Positions 14,586-21,420 of a stretch of 24,107 nt of DNA are shown in pieces (position 1 is the first letter of the stretch; every line of letters starts with the position of its first letter). The stretch covers positions 1 to 24,107 of the forward strand of contig JBEBXQ010000076.1 in NCBI GenBank assembly GCA_040391535.1, given 5' to 3'. Under the pieces are notes generated by a model. The model saw only the letters and a program-made list of their open reading frames with translations, ran no database searches and was not told the DNA's origin. The DNA comes from JBEBXQ01 sp040391535 (GTDB taxonomy: Bacteria > Bacteroidota > Bacteroidia > Cytophagales > Spirosomataceae). Made by a program: the position numbers and the translations under genes.

Positions 14586-15122
14586 ATGAACAAGTCAAAA
14601 TTTGTTTTTGGGGGAGCCTTAATCGCAGCAGCAGCTTACATTGTTTTGGATTCATGTAAAACCATTCCGGCAAAAGCTGTAGCCGTAAAACCATTTGACA
14701 AGGAAAAGTACCTTGGCAAGTGGTTCGAAATAGCCCGTATTGATTTCCGGTTTGAAAAAAATCTAAGCAATACCACTGCAGAATATTCACTCAATGACGA
14801 CGGTACAATCAGAGTAGTCAACCGTGGACTGAATACCAAAACCGGCAAGACGGTGGAGTCGGTAGGTAGAGCCCGGTTTGTCGGTGATCCGGAAGAAGCA
14901 AAGCTGAAAGTATCCTTTTTCGGGCCGTTTTACGCTGGTTACAACGTTATAGCCATAGATGAGAATTATAATAACGCATTGGTCTGCGGAAAAAACGCCG
15001 GTTATCTCTGGATTCTCTCCCGGAAAAAAACCATCTCTGAACGCGTCAAAAATAATTTTCTGAAAATAGCAGAAACAATGGGTTTCGATACATCCCGACT
15101 GTTGTGGGTGGATCATGACTGA
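14586..15122 (+). CDS. blc: Outer-membrane lipoprotein lipocalin (Blc family)
   Basis: Blc-type bacterial lipocalins are lipid-binding barrels anchored in the outer membrane and linked to membrane stress. The 178-residue protein has a short signal segment and a lipobox LDSC, with C24 as the lipidated residue. The barrel opens with the lipocalin signature YLGKWFEIARIDFRFEKNL (about 42-60). AEYSLNDDGTIRVVNRGL, KVSFFGPFYAGYNVIAID and GYLWILSRKKTISERV follow, all standard Blc motifs. The final helix includes MGFDTSRLLWVDHD. The length is that of E. coli Blc. It ends directly before a terminator hairpin at 15127. Confidence 0.93.
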   Translation: MNKSKFVFGGALIAAAAYIVLDSCKTIPAKAVAVKPFDKEKYLGKWFEIARIDFRFEKNLSNTTAEYSLNDDGTIRVVNRGLNTKTGKTVESVGRARFVGDPEEAKLKVSFFGPFYAGYNVIAIDENYNNALVCGKNAGYLWILSRKKTISERVKNNFLKIAETMGFDTSRLLWVDHD

Positions 15123-15126
15123 GTAT

Positions 15127-15160
15127 TTCCGGGCAATCTTAACTTTAGCATTGCCCGGAA
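15127..15160. terminator. Terminator between convergent lipocalin and TonB receptor-like genes
   Basis: An 11-bp perfect inverted repeat (TTCCGGGCAAT at 15127-15137 with its complement at 15150-15160) has a 12-base loop. It begins five bases after the lipocalin stop. Only a weak T-rich stretch (CTCATTTATC) follows on the plus strand. It could also serve the minus-strand receptor gene, which ends at 15214. Confidence 0.75.
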
Positions 15161-15213
15161 CTCATTTATCTTCAGCATGTCATCTCCCGGATGACAAGAT
15201 CTGCTTCGGATCA

Positions 15214-17586
15214 TCAGAACATTTTCTGGCCAGAGAACTCCATAGCCTCCCCTTTACCAAATCCATAGCTTATACCCAAGGTGATAAATCTGCCCATGCG
15301 ACTATGCTGGTAAAGATAGAATTCAGGCTGGGTAATGGTTGTTTCCCAGAACCTTGATGCGAACACATCCCGGACGCTGAGGTTAACGATCGTTTTCCCT
15401 TTAAAGATTTTCTTTCTGAGGCCAAGATCAGCAAAAGCGTTTTCACTCACCCGGCCTTGTAAAGTCTTGTACCCGGACCGGTAATGCCCTACCAGCTCCA
15501 GGTCAAAACCTGCCGGAAGTTTGAATTTAGAAGTAACCCTTGAGGTCATCTGGTCTGCACTGAAGTTGAAAACCGTATTTTCGAACACACCGTTTCTGAT
15601 GAAATAATTGTAGTTAACATCAGCACTCACAGAAACCCAGACAGCCGGGGAATATTTGGCGTTAAACTCTAAGCCTGTAGTCCGTCTTGTGCCAATATTA
15701 GCAGGTTTTGAGGTACTGATATTGTTTTCCACCGTCGAGACTTCTTCAATGGCATCAGATGTGAACCGGTGATAAGTTCCCAGATTGAGGGACAATGCCT
15801 GGAAATTGTAAATCCCGGTAATCTCATACGAATCTGTAAATTCAGGCTTCAGGTAAGGGTTACCTGTCTGAATGCGGTAATTATTCTGAATATTGGAAAA
15901 CGGGTTAAGCTCCCACAGCCCCGGCCGGTAAATCCTTCTTGAATAACCTGCCTGAAAAGAGAACCGGTCTGTAAGCTTATACGAAGTATGGGCACTTGGA
16001 AAAAGATTCAGGTATTTCTGTTGATTCCTTTCATTCGTATTTTCCAGCAATGTATTGAGGTTGGTATTTTCAACTCTCAAACCCACCTTTACCCCCAGCT
16101 TATTTCCTTCATAGGCACCGGAAGCATACGCCGCCAGGACATCCTGATCCATTGAAAAAATATTGGTAAGATCCGGATCTGTCTGCCAGGAAGAATTGAC
16201 CAGATTGCTTATCGCGTAGTCACTTGAAATATCCTTGATCAGGTATTGCCCGCCGGCTTCCACCGACCATACATCATTAAAAGGTTTCGTATAATCTGCT
16301 TTGAAAATATACTCAGCCTCTTTGAAATCCGTCCGGGTTTTCTGGTCAGAAAACCCGGTGTCGCCTTCAAGAAGATGATGGCTGAAATCCGAACTCTGAT
16401 CTTTGCCAAAGAAATTCCCCTGCGAAGACATCAGCAGTTTATGGTCTTTATGATCTTCAAAATTTTTCTGGTATTGCAGCTCATACTGCCATTTAGGGTT
16501 ATTAGCCCGGGTAGCTTCATGCCTTCTCCAGCGCGATTGCGTAACTTCTCCCTTCATGGAAGTAAAGTCCGTATCAGAATATTCGGTTTCCTTTTCATAT
16601 CCGTAATGGCCCGACACCGAAAGAATATTATTCTTATTGATATGATAATCCATACCCAGAATAAGGTTATAAAAAGTTTCGTTTTTTTTGCTGTTCCCAC
16701 TGCTGCTGATCGTCGAGGCACTGTCCTGATTGACCGTGCGGTATTTTTCAGGAAAAGTACGGTGCCCCACCCCAAGCTGACTGAAAAGATTAAACTTTTG
16801 TGTACGTCTGTTCAGGCTGAAACCAAGGCTATGGTTATTGGGAGTTCCGGTATTGACCGTTACAGCTCCGTTCACACCGTCCTTGTTTTCTTTTTTCAGG
16901 ACGATGTTGATAATACCGGCACTACCTTCAGCGTCATATTTTGCGGAAGGGTTCGTAATAACCTCAATTTTTTCAATCATCTCCGCTGTAATGGAACCCA
17001 GGGCATTTCCCTGCTCAGTGGCCAATACAGAGGGTTTTCCGTTAATGAGAATCCTGACACCCTGGCTACCACGCAGACTGATCTGTCCTTCGATATTCAC
17101 AGTAACAGAAGGCACATTATTCAAAACTTCCAGCGCACTTGCACCGGAACTGCTGAGATCCTGACCGACATTGAATACACGTTTGTCCAGATGGAATTCC
17201 GTTTGAGAGCGCTGCCCCACTACCGTCACTTCACCCAATACCTGACTATCCTGAACAAGGAGAATTTCGCTCAGATCAGCCCGTCCGTTAAGGATTTTAA
17301 AATCTGATATCTGCTTCGTAACAAAGCCTATAAAACTGATTTCTATAAAAACTTCTTCACTGGGTGAAGCCAGTTCAAAACTGCCGTCTTCCAGGGCAGA
17401 CGTTCCTGTAATCAACGTACTGTCGGCCCGGTTTTTGACAATAATGGTTGCATACTCAACCGGCACCCGCTTGCTGTTTTCCAGAACTTTTCCGGTAAAC
17501 GTGACAGATGCCGTCTGTGCTGACACAAATTGCCCGACACCTAACAAGCCGGCAATAAGAAATATACTGAGTTTCAGATTTTTCAT
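15214..17586 (-). CDS. TonB-dependent receptor-like outer-membrane protein
   Basis: This 790-residue protein carries a signal peptide (MKNLKLSIFLIAGLLGVGQF, cut before Q25). A carboxypeptidase regulatory-like beta-sandwich follows (about 26-105, VTFTGKVLENSKRVPVEYAT), then a plug domain (about 120-235, ASALEVLNNVPSVTVNIEGQ, IRILINGKPS-type strand, EKIEVITNPSAKYDAEGSAG). A long C-terminal barrel ends in FITLGISYGFGKGE and a short tail. The barrel resembles the Bacteroidota outer-membrane barrel family seen with such plugs rather than classical SusC. The substrate is unknown. An ATG 15 bases upstream (17601) is also possible; the one at 17586 gives the cleaner signal peptide. It lies downstream of the siderophore operon in the same direction but across a gap of about 280 bases, so it is probably a separate unit. 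Confidence 0.88.
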   Translation of the reverse strand: MKNLKLSIFLIAGLLGVGQFVSAQTASVTFTGKVLENSKRVPVEYATIIVKNRADSTLITGTSALEDGSFELASPSEEVFIEISFIGFVTKQISDFKILNGRADLSEILLVQDSQVLGEVTVVGQRSQTEFHLDKRVFNVGQDLSSSGASALEVLNNVPSVTVNIEGQISLRGSQGVRILINGKPSVLATEQGNALGSITAEMIEKIEVITNPSAKYDAEGSAGIINIVLKKENKDGVNGAVTVNTGTPNNHSLGFSLNRRTQKFNLFSQLGVGHRTFPEKYRTVNQDSASTISSSGNSKKNETFYNLILGMDYHINKNNILSVSGHYGYEKETEYSDTDFTSMKGEVTQSRWRRHEATRANNPKWQYELQYQKNFEDHKDHKLLMSSQGNFFGKDQSSDFSHHLLEGDTGFSDQKTRTDFKEAEYIFKADYTKPFNDVWSVEAGGQYLIKDISSDYAISNLVNSSWQTDPDLTNIFSMDQDVLAAYASGAYEGNKLGVKVGLRVENTNLNTLLENTNERNQQKYLNLFPSAHTSYKLTDRFSFQAGYSRRIYRPGLWELNPFSNIQNNYRIQTGNPYLKPEFTDSYEITGIYNFQALSLNLGTYHRFTSDAIEEVSTVENNISTSKPANIGTRRTTGLEFNAKYSPAVWVSVSADVNYNYFIRNGVFENTVFNFSADQMTSRVTSKFKLPAGFDLELVGHYRSGYKTLQGRVSENAFADLGLRKKIFKGKTIVNLSVRDVFASRFWETTITQPEFYLYQHSRMGRFITLGISYGFGKGEAMEFSGQKMF

Positions 17587-17865
17587 TTTATTAATTTGCA
17601 TTGTCCTTTAATTAATCAGCCCTTCACCAGGGACTGACAGGGTAACTTAATCTGCAACCTCTCCGGTTTTGGACCGGGGTTACGGTTGGGGTTTATCTTT
17701 TAATTTATACACTGACTACCGACCGAAAAGAGCAAGTACAAACCATCGTTCATCTACTGTAAAAATTCCCGGATTCAGCTCTATGGTAAGTAGTATAAAG
17801 GATAAAAATCTCCGGTATTAACAGCACTATGGCCAGCAAAAGCATAGTTGGGTTATCTGTTCTAT
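17587..17865. other. Intergenic region upstream of the TonB receptor-like gene
   Basis: These 279 bases presumably hold the promoter of the minus-strand receptor, but no exact TAnnTTTG element is found. A small hairpin CCGGT-TTTGG-ACCGG (17663-17677), flanked by AACC/GGTT, would lie in the leader about 75 bases before the ATG. Its role is unknown and it does not match a riboswitch I recognise. Confidence 0.3.
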
Positions 17866-19494
17866 TTATCCGGATATTACCGGCTTGAGTTCAGGGTGAC
17901 TTACAGGTTCATTCCTTTTGATCCGGTAAGCGGCGAACAATGTACTGACCGACAGAAAAATCCACAGGAAGTCGACTATGAAAATCTCGGTCTGACGAAG
18001 TGAAAAGGTATGCCAGAACCAGTTACCCGAATAAAACCCATTGACCATCGGTACAAACAATCCCAGGATACCCCCCGAAAGCAAGGTATATTTATTGGTA
18101 AAATAGTTGTTTTTCTTCAGGAAGAAGAACACTGATACTATCAGCCACAGCCCAAAAAACACAGCACTGAGAATGGCTTCACGATCGGCATTCCATTGTT
18201 CCGGAAGCAGCTTTGAAACGATAAATCCGAACGCCGTAACCGGATAGATAGAAAGACAAACAGCCAGATAAATAAACCCGACCCGCTCGTTATAACGCTT
18301 TTTCTTCAGAGGAATACTCTTTTTATCCCGTGCAGTAAGCCAGATCAGGACTCCTGACATAATCACAAAACAGGTAATAATCGCCAGAAGGAAATAAATA
18401 AACCTGAAGAAAAGATCACCGGTTTTACCGAGCATATCATCAAATTCGGCAAAGTGAAGCATATAGGCATACTTGCTTACGCCGTCAGCATAATCACCAT
18501 GAAAAGGATTGTTTTCTTTCACCACATTACCGGTAGGTGTATGATAAATGATTGTTCCCAACCCCCAGAAACCATCTTTGATATTCACTCTCCCGTCGAT
18601 CTGAAGATGCATGTTATCATTGGCGTAATTATTGATATAAACATAGGTGGGTTCATAATCTGACCATTTTTCTCTGGTTTCGGAAATGAAAGGATTAATA
18701 GCCGTGACTTCACTACTCCCTTCTCCGCCGGGGAAAGCCGGCCACAACGAAAAATCTGCGGCATAGCCTTTCGGATCATTATCATAAAGCAGCATGGTGG
18801 GTTTATAGGCCAGTATGCCCAGGCAGAAATAGGCCCCGCTTACCGCATAGAGAAACTGATAAGGCAAGCCGATTATTCCAAGTGCAGTATGTGAATCTGT
18901 CCAGAGGGTTTTCAGCTTTGCCCAGGGTCTGAACACAAAAAAATTGGAAATGATTTTATCCCAGTGAACCAGTACTCCCGTTACGATAGCGAATAGGAAA
19001 AACAGTGAAATGGCTCCCGCCAGATAATAACCGAATTCTCCGAGTTGATGAAAGTAATGAAGCTCTACAAGAAAAGTCCCAAAGCTGAACTTATCCTCGT
19101 GAGAGTCAATTTTATCAGACAAGGCACTATAGTGAAGATGAGCTGCCTTTTTGTTTTTATCTGTGGTAAGTGTATCCTGAGACGCTCCCATATAAACGGA
19201 AACCTCACCTACCGAGCCTGTCGGCATAAATGAGATACTTCTTCCGGGCAGATAATACCCCTCATCACTGAGCTTTTGAATGACCCCGTCATAATCCATA
19301 GAAGACATGGTGGGTTGCCTTCCCTCATAAACCGGGAGGGCCTGCTCGACTTTCCCAGACTCTTCCCACACCTCAATCTCATGCTCAAAGAGAGCAAACG
19401 CACCCGCAAAAAATATAATATAAAGCCCTACACAAATGACGATCCCACTCACCGTATGAAGGTCAAAGAAAACGTTGTAATTTCTTTTATTCAT
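17866..19494 (-). CDS. PepSY-TM inner-membrane protein, XusC-like siderophore-iron reductase candidate
   Basis: This 542-residue polytopic protein starts at ATG 19494, 7 bases after the previous stop. The PepSY-associated membrane core is clear: FFDLHTVSGIVICVGLYIIF (helix 1, H13), a periplasmic PepSY-containing region (about 40-140), ELHYFHQLGEFGYYLAGAI (H146, H149), VTGVLVHWDKI (H177) and WTDSHTALGIIGLPYQFLYA (H202). Four more helices follow toward the C-terminus, giving about eight in all. PepSY-TM proteins such as FpvG and XusC work at the inner membrane in reducing or releasing iron from imported siderophores. The conserved His residues could bind heme or metal (inference). It is the last gene of the five-gene operon. 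The region behind it (17587-17865) has no clear terminator. Confidence 0.9.
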   Translation of the reverse strand: MNKRNYNVFFDLHTVSGIVICVGLYIIFFAGAFALFEHEIEVWEESGKVEQALPVYEGRQPTMSSMDYDGVIQKLSDEGYYLPGRSISFMPTGSVGEVSVYMGASQDTLTTDKNKKAAHLHYSALSDKIDSHEDKFSFGTFLVELHYFHQLGEFGYYLAGAISLFFLFAIVTGVLVHWDKIISNFFVFRPWAKLKTLWTDSHTALGIIGLPYQFLYAVSGAYFCLGILAYKPTMLLYDNDPKGYAADFSLWPAFPGGEGSSEVTAINPFISETREKWSDYEPTYVYINNYANDNMHLQIDGRVNIKDGFWGLGTIIYHTPTGNVVKENNPFHGDYADGVSKYAYMLHFAEFDDMLGKTGDLFFRFIYFLLAIITCFVIMSGVLIWLTARDKKSIPLKKKRYNERVGFIYLAVCLSIYPVTAFGFIVSKLLPEQWNADREAILSAVFFGLWLIVSVFFFLKKNNYFTNKYTLLSGGILGLFVPMVNGFYSGNWFWHTFSLRQTEIFIVDFLWIFLSVSTLFAAYRIKRNEPVSHPELKPVISG

Positions 19495-19501
19495 AATGGT
19501 T

Positions 19502-19804
19502 TTATACAATTGGATGATAAAGTTTTCCGAAATATATTCCTGCACTCAGCAGTACTATCAATACGAGGTATAACCCCAGGCATTTCCAGCCGTTTTTAAA
19601 AAGAAACGGAATGAGCATCAGCCCTGTCCAAAGGATAAACAAGCCGTACTTAAGCGTCGCCAGTACGGGACGGTGATCGGGCAGCCACAGAGCCAGTAAA
19701 ACAAAAAAAGCCAGAGAGATACCATATCCTCCGGGAATAGCAGCCGTTATTTTTGCTGCTCTCTGCCATTTACTTGAGGTCAGATATTTAGGATTTGCAG
19801 GCAT
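19502..19804 (-). CDS. Small membrane protein resembling DUF3649
   Basis: This 100-residue protein starts at ATG 19804; a longer in-frame extension upstream overlaps the previous gene and is not convincing. It has three transmembrane helices. The segment RAAKITAAIPGGYGISLAFF followed by LLALWLP resembles the DUF3649 pattern (GGY in the first helix, then Leu-rich LP end), and LKYGLFILWTGLMLIPFLFK fits its second helix. In Proteobacteria DUF3649 genes sit with DUF3325 and PepSY-TM genes next to TonB siderophore receptors, and the same order is seen here. I infer a subunit or chaperone of the PepSY reductase. The sequence match is by eye and weak, so context carries most of the weight. It is 13 bases downstream of the DUF3325-like gene and 7 upstream of PepSY. 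Confidence 0.65.
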   Translation of the reverse strand: MPANPKYLTSSKWQRAAKITAAIPGGYGISLAFFVLLALWLPDHRPVLATLKYGLFILWTGLMLIPFLFKNGWKCLGLYLVLIVLLSAGIYFGKLYHPIV

Positions 19805-19817
19805 AGATGTTTCCGGT

Positions 19818-20099
19818 TTACATTTTTTTTCTGGTTGTGAATACAGGCAGCAGAATGATGGCAAGGCTTGCAACCGTCATCAGCAACAGCCCCCCGAAGA
19901 AGACAGTGGAGCCGTAACCAAAGTACGGGACCATGAGGCCTATCGTAAAAAGAAGGACCACATACCCTGTTATTCTGAAAACCTTCGGGTTTGACCTGAC
20001 GAAGTGCATCCAATTACCTGATGGCAGCACCACTCTTTCAGACGAGCAGTATACCAGATAAAAACCAAGGGAGAATAAAAGAGTGAACAATAACAGCAT
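19818..20099 (-). CDS. Small membrane protein resembling DUF3325
   Basis: This 93-residue protein has three transmembrane helices (about 1-17, 41-60, 65-86) and a basic tail TTRKKM. The layout, with a short first helix (LLLFTLLFSLGFYLVYC), a loop, FRITGYVVLLFTIGLMVPYFGYGST and a last helix, resembles DUF3325, a family of about 100 residues co-occurring with PepSY-TM and DUF3649 in iron-uptake loci. The function of the family is unknown. It lies 51 bases downstream of the DUF4374 lipoprotein gene, and an intrinsic terminator fills that gap, so its expression may be lower than that of the upstream genes. The assignment is by pattern and context. Confidence 0.65.
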   Translation of the reverse strand: MLLLFTLLFSLGFYLVYCSSERVVLPSGNWMHFVRSNPKVFRITGYVVLLFTIGLMVPYFGYGSTVFFGGLLLMTVASLAIILLPVFTTRKKM

Positions 20100-20107
20100 A
20101 GCATCAG

Positions 20108-20142
20108 AAAAAGGTGTTGCTCATCAGCCGACAAGCAACACC
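20108..20142 (-). terminator. Intrinsic terminator inside the iron-uptake operon
   Basis: On the minus strand an 8-bp stem GGTGTTGC/GCAACACC (20135-20142 with 20113-20120) with a 14-base loop is followed by TTTTT (complement of 20108-20112). It starts 9 bases after the DUF4374 gene and ends 9 bases before the next ATG. It would stop part of the transcription before the three membrane-protein genes. Confidence 0.7.
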
Positions 20143-20150
20143 GTACGTAA

Positions 20151-21371
20151 TTATTTAAGTTTTTCGAGACGTAAAACGTAGTCAACACCACCTGTGAACT
20201 CAGCTCCTTTGGTAAGCGCATCTGTTGCCGGATCATAGATCCAGATATAGTCTCTGTCTGTAGAATTCACCGCAATATAAGCTTTACCGTCTTCTACAAT
20301 CACCGCCTGTACCATACGCTCGCCTGTGTCAGCCGGAAGATTGAGTTTCTTAATGAGGCTTCCTGTATGCACATCAATGACGTAAAAATTGTGCTCCGCG
20401 TCAATAGACGTTCCTTCTACAACGGCTCTGACAATTGCTTTTCCGTCTCCGATATACCACATTGCCGCTCCCTGCCCTCTGGAAGCTACAGATGAAAAAT
20501 CAAAGAAATAGGTATCATCAATCTCAGTCGAGCCTTTTTTGATACGGTATACCGAAGAAGGTGAATTGAAATCGTAGTTAAAAGCCGGGTGAGTGATAAA
20601 GTAAATATCACCGTTTTCATCCTGGAAGGAGGTCGGGGCATATACCGTAGGACCGGCAATCTCTTTCAGCTTATCATTTTCAAGCACTTTATCCACTTTC
20701 CTGGTGGCATAATCAAAAACAGCTACGTACGATTTGCCATGTACCGGCATATCAGGGTAATTATCCCAGCTACCGCCAAACGAATAGTTCAGGAAAATCT
20801 TCCCCTCTCTGTATTCTGCAAAGCCTACGCTATACCGTACAAAACCGGCGGGCAGTGCCGTTACGTCCAGTACTCCTGAGGCCTCAATGCTCAGGTTTTC
20901 TGTTTTGACCACGGCATAACGTACTTCATCCTGGTCGCCATTGGTACCGAATACGGCAAGGGTATTATCGTCAATCCAGAGATAAGAGGACCAGTTCACT
21001 TCCGTAAAAGGAATTTTTTTATCAGCAACCAATGCCCCGTTCTGTACATGGTATTTTCCAAGCTGACCGGAACCGAAATTGGCATGATAGTAAAATCCGT
21101 TTTTCTGAATCACGTCCTGTGCATACAGTTCGGCGGTCATATCAGCACCATTGTCTTTCAGGCTGATAACTCCTTCTGATAGTGAATTAAACGGAGCAAT
21201 ATAATAAGCGGTGTTGGGCCATGCGCCAATCATCATCATCGCTGAATACTTTGCTGTAGTTTCTTCAGGATCGGTTCCGGGATCAACGTCATTATTATCA
21301 CAGCTTACAAACAGTGTCATCAGTAAGACGGCAATAAACCATGGTGATCTTTTGAATGTCAGTTTTTTCAT
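20151..21371 (-). CDS. DUF4374 lipoprotein, XusB-like siderophore-binding candidate
   Basis: This 406-residue protein starts with a lipoprotein signal (KKLTFKRSP, hydrophobic core, then LFVSC with C24). Directly after the cysteine comes an acidic stretch DNNDVDPGTDPEE, which fits the Bacteroidota signal for export of lipoproteins to the cell surface. The body is repeated beta-blade-like segments (WSSYLWIDDNTLAVFGTNGD, KSYVAVFDYATRKVDKVLEN, AEHNFYVIDVHTGSLIKKLN, DRDYIWIYDPATDALTKGAE), consistent with a beta-propeller and the DUF4374 family. The Bacteroides XusB protein, which binds ferric siderophores, belongs to this type as I recall it. The gene lies 49 bases downstream of the TonB receptor, so it is likely the surface partner of that receptor. 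Confidence 0.85.
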   Translation of the reverse strand: MKKLTFKRSPWFIAVLLMTLFVSCDNNDVDPGTDPEETTAKYSAMMMIGAWPNTAYYIAPFNSLSEGVISLKDNGADMTAELYAQDVIQKNGFYYHANFGSGQLGKYHVQNGALVADKKIPFTEVNWSSYLWIDDNTLAVFGTNGDQDEVRYAVVKTENLSIEASGVLDVTALPAGFVRYSVGFAEYREGKIFLNYSFGGSWDNYPDMPVHGKSYVAVFDYATRKVDKVLENDKLKEIAGPTVYAPTSFQDENGDIYFITHPAFNYDFNSPSSVYRIKKGSTEIDDTYFFDFSSVASRGQGAAMWYIGDGKAIVRAVVEGTSIDAEHNFYVIDVHTGSLIKKLNLPADTGERMVQAVIVEDGKAYIAVNSTDRDYIWIYDPATDALTKGAEFTGGVDYVLRLEKLK

Positions 21372-21420
21372 TTTAATGAATAGTTATTAAATAATGGGAT
21401 CTGTTAATTATAAAAACCTG

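Noticed and set aside
16246..17307. Long plus-strand open frame (353 codons) opposite the TonB receptor-like gene
   Set aside because: It lies wholly antisense to a well-supported receptor; its translation has no domain-like pattern and is rich in residues expected from reverse-strand reading.
17656..17681. Leader hairpin upstream of the TonB receptor-like gene as a riboswitch
   Set aside because: Too small and without any conserved aptamer core I recognise; kept only as a note in the intergenic entry.
17826..17848. Hairpin ACTATG/CATAGT as terminator of the PepSY operon
   Set aside because: Only 6 bp with no T-tract directly following on the minus strand.
19495..19545. GTG-initiated N-terminal extension of the PepSY protein
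   Set aside because: It would overlap the preceding gene by 44 bases and places extra residues before the conserved first helix; the ATG at 19494 fits the family.
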